A DNA stretch of 64,000 bases, taken from positions 992,001 to 1,056,000 of the forward strand of contig NZ_CDHO01000003.1 of assembly GCF_001006785.1 (NCBI RefSeq), read 5' to 3'. Position numbers and translations under genes: made by a program. Positions within the stretch are counted from its first letter, which is position 1. The number at the start of each line of letters is the position of its first letter. The stretch is from Hyphomicrobium_B sp001006785 (GTDB taxonomy: Bacteria; Pseudomonadota; Alphaproteobacteria; Rhizobiales; Hyphomicrobiaceae). Shown here piece by piece: positions 52,916-61,230 of this stretch. Below the pieces are notes generated by a model. The model was given only the letters and a program-made list of their open reading frames with translations. It was not told where the DNA came from and did no database searches.

Positions 52916-53746
52916 ATGTTCGTTGTTCTGGACGACCGGTCCACGGTCGCGGGAGGCTGTGTCGCGTGCTTTGAACGCGAGGGCATCGCAGCAGTTGCGG
53001 TTGAGTCGCACGAATTTCCTGAATGGTTTGAATCAGTTAATGATTCCGACCTCTCCGTCATCGAAGGATTTCTGATCGGTTCCGTCGAGCATCGGCGGCA
53101 GATCTCGTCCCGCATCCGCTCGCGATGCCGGGCACCCCTCATCGGCCTGATCGAGGCAAGGGCGTTGAATGAAACGCTCGAACTTTTTTCACTCGGGTTC
53201 GACGATGTCCTCGCCAAGCCTTTTCATGTCCGCGAAGTCCTGGCGCGCAGCGGCGCGATTCGCCGCCGGATGAAAATGGCGGAGCAGTGCGTCGACATCG
53301 CCGGCATCCGCATTTTCTTCGACGGACGCGATCCGCTGGTGAACGGCGAAGTGCTGTCCCTGCCGCGCCGCGAACGCCGAATCCTCGAATGCCTCGTTCT
53401 CAGCCGCAACACGCGCGTGACGAAGACGCAGATTTTCAATCGCGTGTACGGCATTTTCAACGACGAGATCCACGAGAACGTCATCGAAAGCCACATCAGC
53501 CGTTTGCGTAAACGCCTGAAGCAGCGGCTCGGCCACGACCCAATCGATTCCCAGAGGTTCCTCGGATATCGCCTCAAGGAATTTTCGGCGGACGAACAGA
53601 TGTCCTCAGCGGAAGAGGCTGCAAACAGTCTCACGCAAGGCCCGAATGCTTCTCTTGAGCAAACTATCATTCCCGAGCAGGAGAGCGTCGATGGGCCTTT
53701 ACGGATTAATGACTACCAGCATCTCAGGCATGGCTGTCCAGTCTGA
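52916..53746 (+). CDS. Rem/FtcR-type flagellar transcription regulator
   Basis: This 276-residue protein is an OmpR-like regulator close to FtcR of Brucella and Rem of Sinorhizobium, which activate flagellar genes. The receiver-like domain (residues 1-115) keeps Asp6/Asp7 and Lys101 (LAKPF), but the usual phosphoacceptor region reads SVIEGFLIGS with no Asp, so it is probably not regulated by phosphorylation. The winged helix spans about 130-225 (LPRRERRILECLVLSRN and HENVIESHISRLRKRLKQRL). A tail of about 45 residues extends past it and overlaps flgE by 56 bases. ATG 52916 follows GGGGGA. The longer frame to 52844 lies in the AT-rich leader. Confidence 0.87.
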   Translation: MFVVLDDRSTVAGGCVACFEREGIAAVAVESHEFPEWFESVNDSDLSVIEGFLIGSVEHRRQISSRIRSRCRAPLIGLIEARALNETLELFSLGFDDVLAKPFHVREVLARSGAIRRRMKMAEQCVDIAGIRIFFDGRDPLVNGEVLSLPRRERRILECLVLSRNTRVTKTQIFNRVYGIFNDEIHENVIESHISRLRKRLKQRLGHDPIDSQRFLGYRLKEFSADEQMSSAEEAANSLTQGPNASLEQTIIPEQESVDGPLRINDYQHLRHGCPV

Positions 53747-54944
53747 CCGTATGGGAACCGTCGCGGACAACATCGCGAACGTCAATACAACCGGCTACAA
53801 GGAAGCTTCTGCGGAATTTGCGACACTCGTCGCTGAAGGTCACGTTGCATCATACGTCCCTGGCTCCGTCTCGACCATCGCCCGCCGTGCGGTGACGCAT
53901 CAGGGCGACTTGAGCTACACGAATTCGCCGACGGATCTCGCGGTCAGCGGCAACGGCTTCTTCATGGTTCAGAGTCCGTCGGGCACGCCTTACCTGACGC
54001 GCGCCGGCAGTTTCATTTCGACAAATGGCGAACTCGTCAATGCCGCCGGGTTTACGTTGCTCGGCTACGATCTTCTCAACGGCGGAAGCTCATCGGTCAT
54101 CAATAGCGCCGCTGGTCTGGTTCCGGTCGGAACCGCAAACTTGGGATTGAAGGCCACCGCCTCAACGGCCGGCAACTTCCAGGTCAATCTTCCGGCCGAC
54201 GCCGCCGTCTCGACCAGTCTTCCATCTGCGAACGCGGCTGGCGCCGATTTCGCCGGCAAGACGTCGATCATCACTTACGATAATCTCGGTCACAAGGTTA
54301 CGCTCGATATTTACTCGGCGAAGACTGGTCCCAATCAGTGGGAAATCTCGGTCTATGACAATGCCGGCGCCAGCGCTGGCGGCGGATTCCCATATGCAGC
54401 CGGATCGCAACTCACGACGCAGGCTCTGACGTTCAGCGGAACTACCGGAAAATTGACATCGCCGTCGCCCGCGACGCTTTCGGTCAACGTTCCCAATGGC
54501 GCAACGTTGAATTTCAATATGGGTAATACCACGCAGCTCGCCGGCGCCTACATCCCCGTCGACGCAAGCGCGAATGGCAACGGACCGTCCGCTGTCGATC
54601 GTCTCGAGATCAGCGCGCAAGGTATCGTCACCGCCGTCTATGCCGACGGCTCTCGCGTCGACGCCTTCAAAATTCCGCTTGCGAACGTCGCGAGCCCCGA
54701 CAACCTGACGGCAATTTCCGGAAACGTGTTCGCGACGAACAAGGAATCCGGTGACCTTCAGCTTGGAACGGCCAATTCCGGCTCGCTCGGAAAAATCGTT
54801 TCCGGTGCTCTTGAAAAATCGAGCGTCGATCTCGCTTCCGAGCTGACGACGATGGTCGAAGCTCAACGCAGCTACACAGCAAACTCGAAGGTGTTCCAGA
54901 CGGGCACCGAGCTCTTGGATGTGCTCGTCAATCTCGTGCGGTAA
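53691..54944 (+). CDS. flgE: Flagellar hook protein FlgE
   Basis: This 417-residue protein is FlgE, the hook subunit. MGLYGLMTTSISGMAVQSDR and TVADNIANVNTTGYKEASAE at the start and AELTTMVEAQ-like ASELTTMVEAQRSYTANSKV at the end are the conserved coiled ends, with a variable middle domain. ATG 53691 follows CAGGAGA. The frame to 53646 lies within the regulator gene. The first 56 bases are shared with the regulator's 3' end, so the two are tightly coupled. Confidence 0.95.
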   Translation: MGLYGLMTTSISGMAVQSDRMGTVADNIANVNTTGYKEASAEFATLVAEGHVASYVPGSVSTIARRAVTHQGDLSYTNSPTDLAVSGNGFFMVQSPSGTPYLTRAGSFISTNGELVNAAGFTLLGYDLLNGGSSSVINSAAGLVPVGTANLGLKATASTAGNFQVNLPADAAVSTSLPSANAAGADFAGKTSIITYDNLGHKVTLDIYSAKTGPNQWEISVYDNAGASAGGGFPYAAGSQLTTQALTFSGTTGKLTSPSPATLSVNVPNGATLNFNMGNTTQLAGAYIPVDASANGNGPSAVDRLEISAQGIVTAVYADGSRVDAFKIPLANVASPDNLTAISGNVFATNKESGDLQLGTANSGSLGKIVSGALEKSSVDLASELTTMVEAQRSYTANSKVFQTGTELLDVLVNLVR

Positions 54945-54972
54945 TCGGGAGTTCTAGGGGAAGGTCCCGCAG

Positions 54973-56436
54973 ATGTCGTTGACGTTGAGTACGGACACAG
55001 CGCGGTCAAGTCTGCAGGCAACATCCGAGCAAATCTCGGTGGTGTCGCGCAATATCGCGCGCGTGCACGACCCCGACGCGACGCGCAAAATTGCGACGCT
55101 CGTCAGCGGTCCGGGCGTCGGCGTCAGCGTTCCCCGCATCGATCGCACGTCGGATCAACTCCTTTTCAATACGTATCTGACAGCCAATTCGGCGAGCCAG
55201 GCGCAGACGTCAATCACATCGGCGCTCGGCCAGCTGCAAAGCACCGTCGACGATACCGATCAGGAACACTCGCCCGCCGCGCTGATCGCAAAGCTCAGCG
55301 CGACGCTTCAAACGTATTCCGGTGATCCGCAGAATCCGGCCGTCGCCGCAAGCGTGGTTTCCGCCGCGAAGAACGTGTCGAATGCGCTGAATTCCGCATC
55401 CGCGACGGTTACGCAGGTGCGGCAGCAGGCGGATTCCGACATTGCGACGTCCGTTGCTAATATCAACGATCTTCTCTCGCAGTTTGAGAATCTCAACAAT
55501 CAGGTCATTCGCGGCTCGACCAACGGCCGCGATATCACCGACGTCCTCGACGCGCGCGACGCAGTCCTGAAGCAGCTTTCGACGGAAGTCGGGATACGAA
55601 CGGTTTCGCGCGATAACGGTGACATGGCGATCTACACCGATAGCGGTGTGACGCTGTTCGACAAGGCGCCGCGCGCCGTCACGTTCCAGCAAACGCAGAA
55701 TCTTGCCGCCGGTGCGCCGGGGGCTGCGGTCTATGCCGATGGTGTCCCGATCGCGGGAACGTCGCATATCCTCGAGATCCAGTCCGGCAAACTCGCGGGT
55801 TTGATGTCGGTTCGCGATGATATCGCCGTGACCTATCAGAGCCAGCTCGACGAGATGGCGCGAGGTCTGATCAACGCATTTGCCGAAACGGATCAGTCGG
55901 CAACGCCGACGCTCCCCGCAGCGACGGGATTGTTCACCTATTCGGGCGGACCGGCGATCCCGGGGAGCGCCATCGCAGGCCTCGCAAGCTCGATCAAAAT
56001 CAACGCCAGCGTCGATCCCGGCCAGGGCGGCAATGCCGAGTTGATCCGCGATGGCGGCATCTCAGGCGCCAGTTACAAATACAATTCGGCCAATGCGCCG
56101 GCATTCACGGATCGCATTCAAAGCCTGATTTCAGGCCTGAATTCTGGGCAAACATTCGACGCGTCGACGCAGCTTCCATCATCCTCTTCGGTGATGGACT
56201 ACGCAAAGAACTCGGTCTCTTGGCTTGAGGCGTTGCGCCAGTCCGCGACCGCCGAGGCCGATTACCGGAGCACCGTTGCGCAACGCGCCACCACTTCACT
56301 CTCGCAGGCGACCGGCGTCAATCTCGACGAGGAAATGACCAACCTTCTCGATCTCGAACGGACGTTCCAGGCGTCGTCGCGGTTGATCAACACCGTCAAC
56401 GAAATGCTTTCAACTCTCATTCAGTCATTGAGCTAA
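54973..56436 (+). CDS. flgK: Flagellar hook-associated protein FlgK
   Basis: This 487-residue protein is FlgK, the first hook-filament junction protein. Its N-terminus (LSTDTARSSLQATSEQISVV, SRNIARVHDPDATRKIA) departs from the usual ANVNTPGY pattern, as seen in rhizobia. The C-terminal part VNLDEEMTNLLDLERTFQAS, SRLINTVNEML is typical. It starts 28 bases after flgE and ends four bases before flgL. FlgK caps the hook before the filament is added. Confidence 0.92.
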   Translation: MSLTLSTDTARSSLQATSEQISVVSRNIARVHDPDATRKIATLVSGPGVGVSVPRIDRTSDQLLFNTYLTANSASQAQTSITSALGQLQSTVDDTDQEHSPAALIAKLSATLQTYSGDPQNPAVAASVVSAAKNVSNALNSASATVTQVRQQADSDIATSVANINDLLSQFENLNNQVIRGSTNGRDITDVLDARDAVLKQLSTEVGIRTVSRDNGDMAIYTDSGVTLFDKAPRAVTFQQTQNLAAGAPGAAVYADGVPIAGTSHILEIQSGKLAGLMSVRDDIAVTYQSQLDEMARGLINAFAETDQSATPTLPAATGLFTYSGGPAIPGSAIAGLASSIKINASVDPGQGGNAELIRDGGISGASYKYNSANAPAFTDRIQSLISGLNSGQTFDASTQLPSSSSVMDYAKNSVSWLEALRQSATAEADYRSTVAQRATTSLSQATGVNLDEEMTNLLDLERTFQASSRLINTVNEMLSTLIQSLS

Positions 56437-56440
56437 GACG

Positions 56441-57496
56441 ATGCTCACACCGACATTCATATCGACGTCAGCCTTATCGAGCGAAACGAAAGCCTCGATT
56501 GCGAGGATTCAGCATCGTCTCGTTGATGTCCAAAAGGAGCTCGCTACCGGCCGTCACGCGGACGTCGGCCTGACGCTCGGTGCGCAGACGGGAGTCGCGG
56601 TTTCGCTGCGCCAGGACATCTCGCAAATTCAATCGATCAAGGATACGAACTCGCTTGTGCTGACGCGCATGCAGGCGTCGCAGGCCGCTCTCAATACGCT
56701 CGCGACGACGAGCCAAACGTTCCTGAATGCGCTGACGCCGGCACAGTCCACCAGCACAATGTCCGGCACCATCGTGCAGCAGGCCAACGCCGCGATGCAG
56801 TCGATCCAGGATCAGCTCAATTCGTCGTTGGATGGTCAGTATCTTTTTTCCGGCATCAATTCTGACGTCAAACCACTCGACGATTATTTCGCAAATCCGC
56901 CGTCCGCGAGCGCGCAGGCGGTCAACGCTGCGTTCGTTGCGAAGTTCGGGATGAGCCCGAGCGATCCCGGCGTGTCGGCGATATCAGCGTCCGACATGCA
57001 GGATTTCCTCCAAAATGAGTTTGCCGATCTATTCTCGGATCCGAACTGGTCAGCAAACTGGTCGGATGCCTCTGATAAATCGGTAAACAGCAGAATCTCG
57101 CGGACGGAAACGGCCAATACGTCGGTCACCGCGAACGACCAGACGTTCCGGCAACTGACGCAAGCATTTGCGATGGTGGCGGGCCTCGGGTTCCAGAATC
57201 TGAATAGCTCGACGCAGAAAGTCGTCCTGCAGCAAGCGACACAACTCGTCAGCAACGGCATCGGTGGATTGACGAGGGTGCAAGCGTTCCTCGGCGTAAC
57301 ACAGCAGCGCGTGTCCGACTCCAATGAGCAGATCGATACGCAGATCGATTTTCTCGAAAAATCCATCAGCGGCCTCGAATCCGTGGATCCAGCGGAAGTG
57401 ACGACGCAGATCTCGGATCTCTCAACGGCACTCGAAGCGGCCTACAGCGTTACAAATCGTTTGAGCAAACTAAGCATCATGGACTTCCTCTCTTGA
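56441..57496 (+). CDS. flgL: Flagellar hook-associated protein FlgL
   Basis: This 351-residue protein is FlgL (HAP3), the second junction protein, related to flagellin at its ends (IARIQHRLVDVQKELATGRH at the start, LEAAYSVTNRLSKLSIMDFL at the end). The middle has VQQANAAMQSIQDQLNSSLD and GQYLFSGINSD, conserved in the family. It lies four bases after flgK. A GC-rich hairpin (57502-57518) separates it from flaF. Confidence 0.92.
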   Translation: MLTPTFISTSALSSETKASIARIQHRLVDVQKELATGRHADVGLTLGAQTGVAVSLRQDISQIQSIKDTNSLVLTRMQASQAALNTLATTSQTFLNALTPAQSTSTMSGTIVQQANAAMQSIQDQLNSSLDGQYLFSGINSDVKPLDDYFANPPSASAQAVNAAFVAKFGMSPSDPGVSAISASDMQDFLQNEFADLFSDPNWSANWSDASDKSVNSRISRTETANTSVTANDQTFRQLTQAFAMVAGLGFQNLNSSTQKVVLQQATQLVSNGIGGLTRVQAFLGVTQQRVSDSNEQIDTQIDFLEKSISGLESVDPAEVTTQISDLSTALEAAYSVTNRLSKLSIMDFLS

Positions 57497-57501
57497 TAAC
57501 C

Positions 57502-57518
57502 CGGCGCATGTAGCGCCG
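57502..57518 (+). terminator. GC-rich hairpin between flgL and flaF
   Basis: CGGCGC-ATGTA-GCGCCG forms a 6-bp stem with a five-base loop just after flgL. No T-run follows, and AAGGA for flaF comes right after. It has the same stem as the hairpin after the flagellin gene. It may protect or process the messenger between flgL and flaF rather than end transcription. Confidence 0.35.
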
Positions 57519-57535
57519 AAGGACCGGACTGAAAC

Positions 57536-57880
57536 ATGTATAAGTTCTCTTACGAAGAGACGTTGAGCGACTCCGCCGGCCGCAAGCGCGAGAATGAACG
57601 CCTCGCGCTCGAGCAGTCCGTATCGATGCTGAGATCCGCTGAAAAAGCTGGCGCAAATTCGCGCGAAGCCGTCGACGCGATCTGTTTCCTCAACCGGCTT
57701 TGGAGCTTCCTTCTCGAAGATCTCGTCAAGCCGGAGAATGCGCTTCCGGACGATATCAGAGCGAATTTGATTTCTATCGGAATCTGGATGCTGAAGGAAG
57801 CGGACGCCATCAGCAGCGGCAAGTCGAAGAATTTCGCAGGCTTGATCGACGTTTCAAGCGTCATCGCGGAAGGTCTGTGA
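57536..57880 (+). CDS. flaF: Flagellar biosynthesis regulator FlaF
   Basis: This 114-residue protein is FlaF, which in alphaproteobacteria assists flagellin export and works with FlbT to balance flagellin production. The family pattern is seen in ALEQSVSMLRSAEKAGANSR, FLNRLWSFLLEDLVKPENA and LISIGIWMLKEADAISSGKS. AAGGA is upstream of ATG 57536. The stop overlaps the flbT start by one base (TGATG), so the two are coupled. Confidence 0.95.
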   Translation: MYKFSYEETLSDSAGRKRENERLALEQSVSMLRSAEKAGANSREAVDAICFLNRLWSFLLEDLVKPENALPDDIRANLISIGIWMLKEADAISSGKSKNFAGLIDVSSVIAEGL

Positions 57881-58296
57881 TGGCCGGTGGATTGAAAATC
57901 ACCCTGCGTGCCGGCGAGCGGATTTTCGTCAATGGCGGCGTGCTCAAAGTCGATCGCAAAGTCAGCATCGAGCTGATGAACGACGTGATTTTTCTCCTCG
58001 AGCAGCACGTCATGAAGCCCGAGGAAACGACGACGCCGCTCCGCCAGCTCTATTTCATGGTGCAGATGATGCTCATGGACCCGGCGCTGCACATGAAGGC
58101 GCGGACGATGGCGAAGGAGTCGGTCGCAAATCTTCTTGTGAGTATCCGCGACGGAAAAATGCTGCAGGGCTTGATAGAAACAAGCGATTTGCTCGATGCC
58201 GATCGCCCCTTTGAAGCACTGAAGAAAGTAAGAATGCTTCTTCCATTAGAGGCGGCAAGCGCCGTCACGCAGGAACCGAGCAAGGAGGTCGCATGA
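57880..58296 (+). CDS. flbT: Flagellin translation regulator FlbT
   Basis: This 138-residue protein is FlbT, known in Caulobacter to act on the leader of flagellin messenger and to control its translation and decay. The family blocks GGLKITLRAGERIFVNGGVL, ELMNDVIFLLEQHVM and TTPLRQLYFMVQMMLMDP are clear. The frame is open to 57700, but that part overlaps flaF. ATG 57880 is the normal start. A likely target is the 220-base region before the flagellin gene, 14 kb away. Confidence 0.95.
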   Translation: MAGGLKITLRAGERIFVNGGVLKVDRKVSIELMNDVIFLLEQHVMKPEETTTPLRQLYFMVQMMLMDPALHMKARTMAKESVANLLVSIRDGKMLQGLIETSDLLDADRPFEALKKVRMLLPLEAASAVTQEPSKEVA

Positions 58297-58703
58297 CCAC
58301 GATTCCCCCAACAGGCAACACATCCGGAACGTCAAACGCCGACGCGAATGACAAAACGAAAAACTCCACCCTGAATTACAACGACTTCCTGAAACTTATG
58401 GTCGCGCAACTCCGCAACCAGGATCCGTTGAACCCGACCGATTCCACCGAGTACATGTCGCAGATCGCGCAATTCTCGAGCGTTGAGCAGGGCATCAATA
58501 CAAACGCGAAACTCGACCAGCTGCTTGTGAATTCCAATATCTCGCAGGCGAGCACGATGATCGGCTTGTCGTTGACATCTGCGGATGGCTCGGTGTCCGG
58601 CATCGTCACGTCCGTGCGCATCGATTCGACGGGCTCCACAGCGATTCTAAATAACGGCAAGGAAGTTCCGATCACTCAGGGCGTCGTGCTGGGGTATCAA
58701 TGA
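58293..58703 (+). CDS. flgD: Flagellar hook cap protein FlgD
   Basis: This 136-residue protein is FlgD, the scaffold (cap) for hook assembly. The strongly conserved N-terminal block TLNYNDFLKLMVAQLRNQDP, LNPTDSTEYMSQIAQFSSVE is present. It is short compared with enterobacterial FlgD and lacks most of the C-terminal beta domains, which is normal for rhizobia. It overlaps flbT by four bases and fliQ by four bases. Confidence 0.94.
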   Translation: MTTIPPTGNTSGTSNADANDKTKNSTLNYNDFLKLMVAQLRNQDPLNPTDSTEYMSQIAQFSSVEQGINTNAKLDQLLVNSNISQASTMIGLSLTSADGSVSGIVTSVRIDSTGSTAILNNGKEVPITQGVVLGYQ

Positions 58704-58969
58704 CGGAAGGCGACGCGCTCGGCATTGTCCAACAGGCGATCTGGCTGACGATCATCCTCGCCGGTCCCGTCATCGCATCTGCGATGATCATCGGCGTCGG
58801 CGTGGCCTTTTTTCAGGCGTTGACGCAGGTCCAGGAGATGACGCTGACGTTCGTACCGAAAATCATCGCCGGATTTCTCATTATCCTGATGACCGGAAGT
58901 TACAGCGGAAGTCTGCTCAAGGTTTTCACTGAGCAACTCTACCTTCGAATTGCGACGGGATTCAAATAG
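58700..58969 (+). CDS. fliQ: Flagellar export gate protein FliQ
   Basis: This 89-residue protein is FliQ, a two-helix component of the flagellar export gate that works with FliP and FliR. AIWLTIILAGPVIASAMIIG, VGVAFFQALTQVQEMTLTFV and PKIIAGFLIILMTGS are the family blocks. It overlaps flgD by four bases. In rhizobia flhA and fliR often follow, but here a 170-base gap and a GGDEF gene come next. A weak stem GCACAG/CTGTGC (58971-58976, 59009-59014) before TAGTTTTT might end transcription. Confidence 0.95.
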   Translation: MTEGDALGIVQQAIWLTIILAGPVIASAMIIGVGVAFFQALTQVQEMTLTFVPKIIAGFLIILMTGSYSGSLLKVFTEQLYLRIATGFK

Positions 58970-59140
58970 CGCACAGACAATGATGCTAATACGCTTGATA
59001 AGTCGCAGCTGTGCTTAGTTTTTACAGCCTACGAAATTCGTAAATAGCCGATAATGATAATAGAAAAGCGGACGCCAACCGGCTACGGCGTACACTGATA
59101 TCGCAACCGGATATATTGCACCTCGATTGAGCGGTGGTTT

Positions 59141-60256
59141 ATGGGCACGATAACTTCAAGGCAATTTCCATTTTCGGCCGTGATCATGATTACGAGTCTC
59201 GTCGCCGTAGCCTCCGCTTATTTCCTATGGACTTTGTGGATGCGGAGCGACTTCGGGCTTACAACCTGGGGGGAATGGTCCGACATCAGCTGGCAGGTTG
59301 CGGAGGTCGATTCTCGCGGCCGCATCATTCGCCTCGGATCGCACCCGATGGCCATTGCGGCATTGGCCGGAACCGTTTCGGTTTGCTTCGTCGCTTTCAT
59401 GCTTGGCGCTTGGCAGTTTTTGACCGGTAATGAAGTCCGCCGCAAAAAGGATAACGACGCCGCATCAAACCGCATCGAAAAGGTCGGTCAGGAACTCGAT
59501 GACGAGGTCTTGGTGCTGTTGGGCCTGTTGCGCCAGCATACCGACGTCAGCAGCCTGCACTCCGAAGTGCTGGCAAAGGTCAACAAGACGCTTCCATCGC
59601 TGACGACGGCGGATCAGGTGAGAGGCGTCGTGCAGCGTCTGATTGCCGAAAACACAAAGATTCGCAGCGAAGTCGACGTTTTGAACGCGCGCTTGCAGCA
59701 TTCGCAAACACAGATCGAAAAGTTACGCTCCAGCCTGAGCGAGAGTCAGCATCTCGGAATGCTCGATGCCGTGACTCAGCTCAAAAACCGCCATTGGCTC
59801 GAAGCAAATCTGCATCGTGAAGTTAAGGCCGCGTCGGAACTCAACGAGCCCCTTTGCCTCATCATGGCCGACGTGGATCACTTCAAGAAAATCAACGATA
59901 CGTTTGGCCATACCGTGGGCGACGAAATCCTCAGACGCTTTGGTGAACTGCTGTCGAAGAACATCAAGGGCCGCGACACGGCGGTACGCTACGGCGGCGA
60001 AGAGTTTGTCGTGGTGCTGCCGCAAACTCAGATCGAGGGCGCGGATAATCTTGGCGAACAAATTCGCGACGAACTGCAACGAAAGAAATGGATGCACCAC
60101 AGGACCGGCAAGCCCATCGGTACCGTCACGGCATCCTTCGGCATCGCCGAGCTTCGTCCCGAGGACGGCCCCGAGTCTCTGCTTGAGCGTGCCGACGCGA
60201 AACTGTACGAAGCAAAAGCAGCTGGCCGCAATTGCGTGAAATCGGACAGCGATTAA
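59141..60256 (+). CDS. Membrane GGDEF diguanylate cyclase
   Basis: This 371-residue protein has two membrane helices (residues about 12-32 and 70-92) flanking a short periplasmic loop, a helical linker, and a C-terminal GGDEF domain (about 205-371) that makes cyclic-di-GMP. The active-site loop reads RYGGEEFVVVLP, a functional variant. The inhibitory RxxD site five residues before it reads KGRD, so product inhibition may be weak. It stands between the flagellar genes and a group of PilZ and EAL genes and may raise c-di-GMP to favour attachment over swimming. Confidence 0.92.
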   Translation: MGTITSRQFPFSAVIMITSLVAVASAYFLWTLWMRSDFGLTTWGEWSDISWQVAEVDSRGRIIRLGSHPMAIAALAGTVSVCFVAFMLGAWQFLTGNEVRRKKDNDAASNRIEKVGQELDDEVLVLLGLLRQHTDVSSLHSEVLAKVNKTLPSLTTADQVRGVVQRLIAENTKIRSEVDVLNARLQHSQTQIEKLRSSLSESQHLGMLDAVTQLKNRHWLEANLHREVKAASELNEPLCLIMADVDHFKKINDTFGHTVGDEILRRFGELLSKNIKGRDTAVRYGGEEFVVVLPQTQIEGADNLGEQIRDELQRKKWMHHRTGKPIGTVTASFGIAELRPEDGPESLLERADAKLYEAKAAGRNCVKSDSD

Positions 60257-60307
60257 GCCTATCCGCTGAGATAATGCGGTCGCGACGCACATCCCGTGCG
60301 TAAAGCG

Positions 60308-61171
60308 TCAGCCGGATATCAAAGGATCATCATCGGCGAGCGGGCAGTCGAATCGGACGCCAGCCTTGCCGTTCTTCGACCACACGATCAAGCCCGGCAC
60401 TTTGCGGCCGTTCCGCAGGATGACGACGACAGCATCTTTCAGACGAAACTCCTGATCGCAATCGACGTTCAAATCGTTCCTCGAAGCATCACGCACAAAT
60501 GCGGAAAATGCACCCGCCTGCGAGAAGATCTTGCATGGCTGCGCCGCGGAAAACCTCGGACTTTGCCGGCGTTGCGGCAGGATCGGCAAGGCCACTTCGC
60601 CCTGCTGATTGATGCACGTCTGCGATCCTGTGATGGCCTCTTTCAAAAATCGGCTGAGCAGCAGAGCATTTCCGGTGTAGGCGCCGTTGAGCCGCCAGCG
60701 CGTTTCGGGCTCAAGGTCCAACACGGCATCGCGACAATCCTCCGCAAGCTTTCGCCACACGACGGCAATCTGCTCGAGCTTGGCGAGCGGAATTTGCGGA
60801 CCGGCGAATAGTCCCGCGCTGTCGAGCAACGGCATCGTAAGCTTTTTGGCATCCGCGAGATCGAAGTAGGCGCGTGCAATGGCAGCTGCGAGGTCGCGCG
60901 GCAGCCCAATGTCCTGCCACGAGCGTAACGCAATCTTGACGATCGGCGACTCGACAGGAATGAGGTTATTGCAGGCACGTAGCATCCAGCTTCGCCGCGA
61001 CGCCAGGCTCGCATTCATGCAGGACGCGATCCCACCGATCTGCAGTGCCGTCCAATGAAACTCGCAGACGAGAGCTTCAAATCGCGCGAAGCCATCCGCC
61101 GTGCCGCTCACCGGCGGCGAGGCGCGCCGCGGTTTGATAGGCTCGGACGATTTTAAAAGTGCCCCCAGCAT
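60308..61171 (-). CDS. Protein with C-terminal PilZ-like domain
   Basis: This protein of about 287 residues has a helical N-terminal part I do not recognise (FHWTALQIGGIASCMNASLA, FDLADAKKLTMPLLDSAGLF) and a C-terminal PilZ-like domain in the last 85 residues (RRQSPRFSAAQPCKIF, ASRNDLNVDCDQEFRLKDAV, KAGVRFDCPL). The RRxxxR pattern is present. The usual D/NxSxxG is replaced by DASRND, so c-di-GMP binding is uncertain. The frame runs to 61312, overlapping the EAL gene. ATG 61171 with GGGGAA upstream avoids this. It is downstream of, and on the same strand as, the EAL gene. Confidence 0.68.
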   Translation of the reverse strand: MLGALLKSSEPIKPRRASPPVSGTADGFARFEALVCEFHWTALQIGGIASCMNASLASRRSWMLRACNNLIPVESPIVKIALRSWQDIGLPRDLAAAIARAYFDLADAKKLTMPLLDSAGLFAGPQIPLAKLEQIAVVWRKLAEDCRDAVLDLEPETRWRLNGAYTGNALLLSRFLKEAITGSQTCINQQGEVALPILPQRRQSPRFSAAQPCKIFSQAGAFSAFVRDASRNDLNVDCDQEFRLKDAVVVILRNGRKVPGLIVWSKNGKAGVRFDCPLADDDPLISG

Positions 61172-61230
61172 TTCGACATTCCCCACGGATTCATATTTCG
61201 CAAGCGCGCTTGAAGATCCTTCCTCCAGAT

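Noticed and set aside
58971..59023. Stem GCACAG/CTGTGC with TAGTTTTT after fliQ as a terminator
   Set aside because: The stem is only six bases with a 32-base loop. It is mentioned with fliQ but not called as a terminator.
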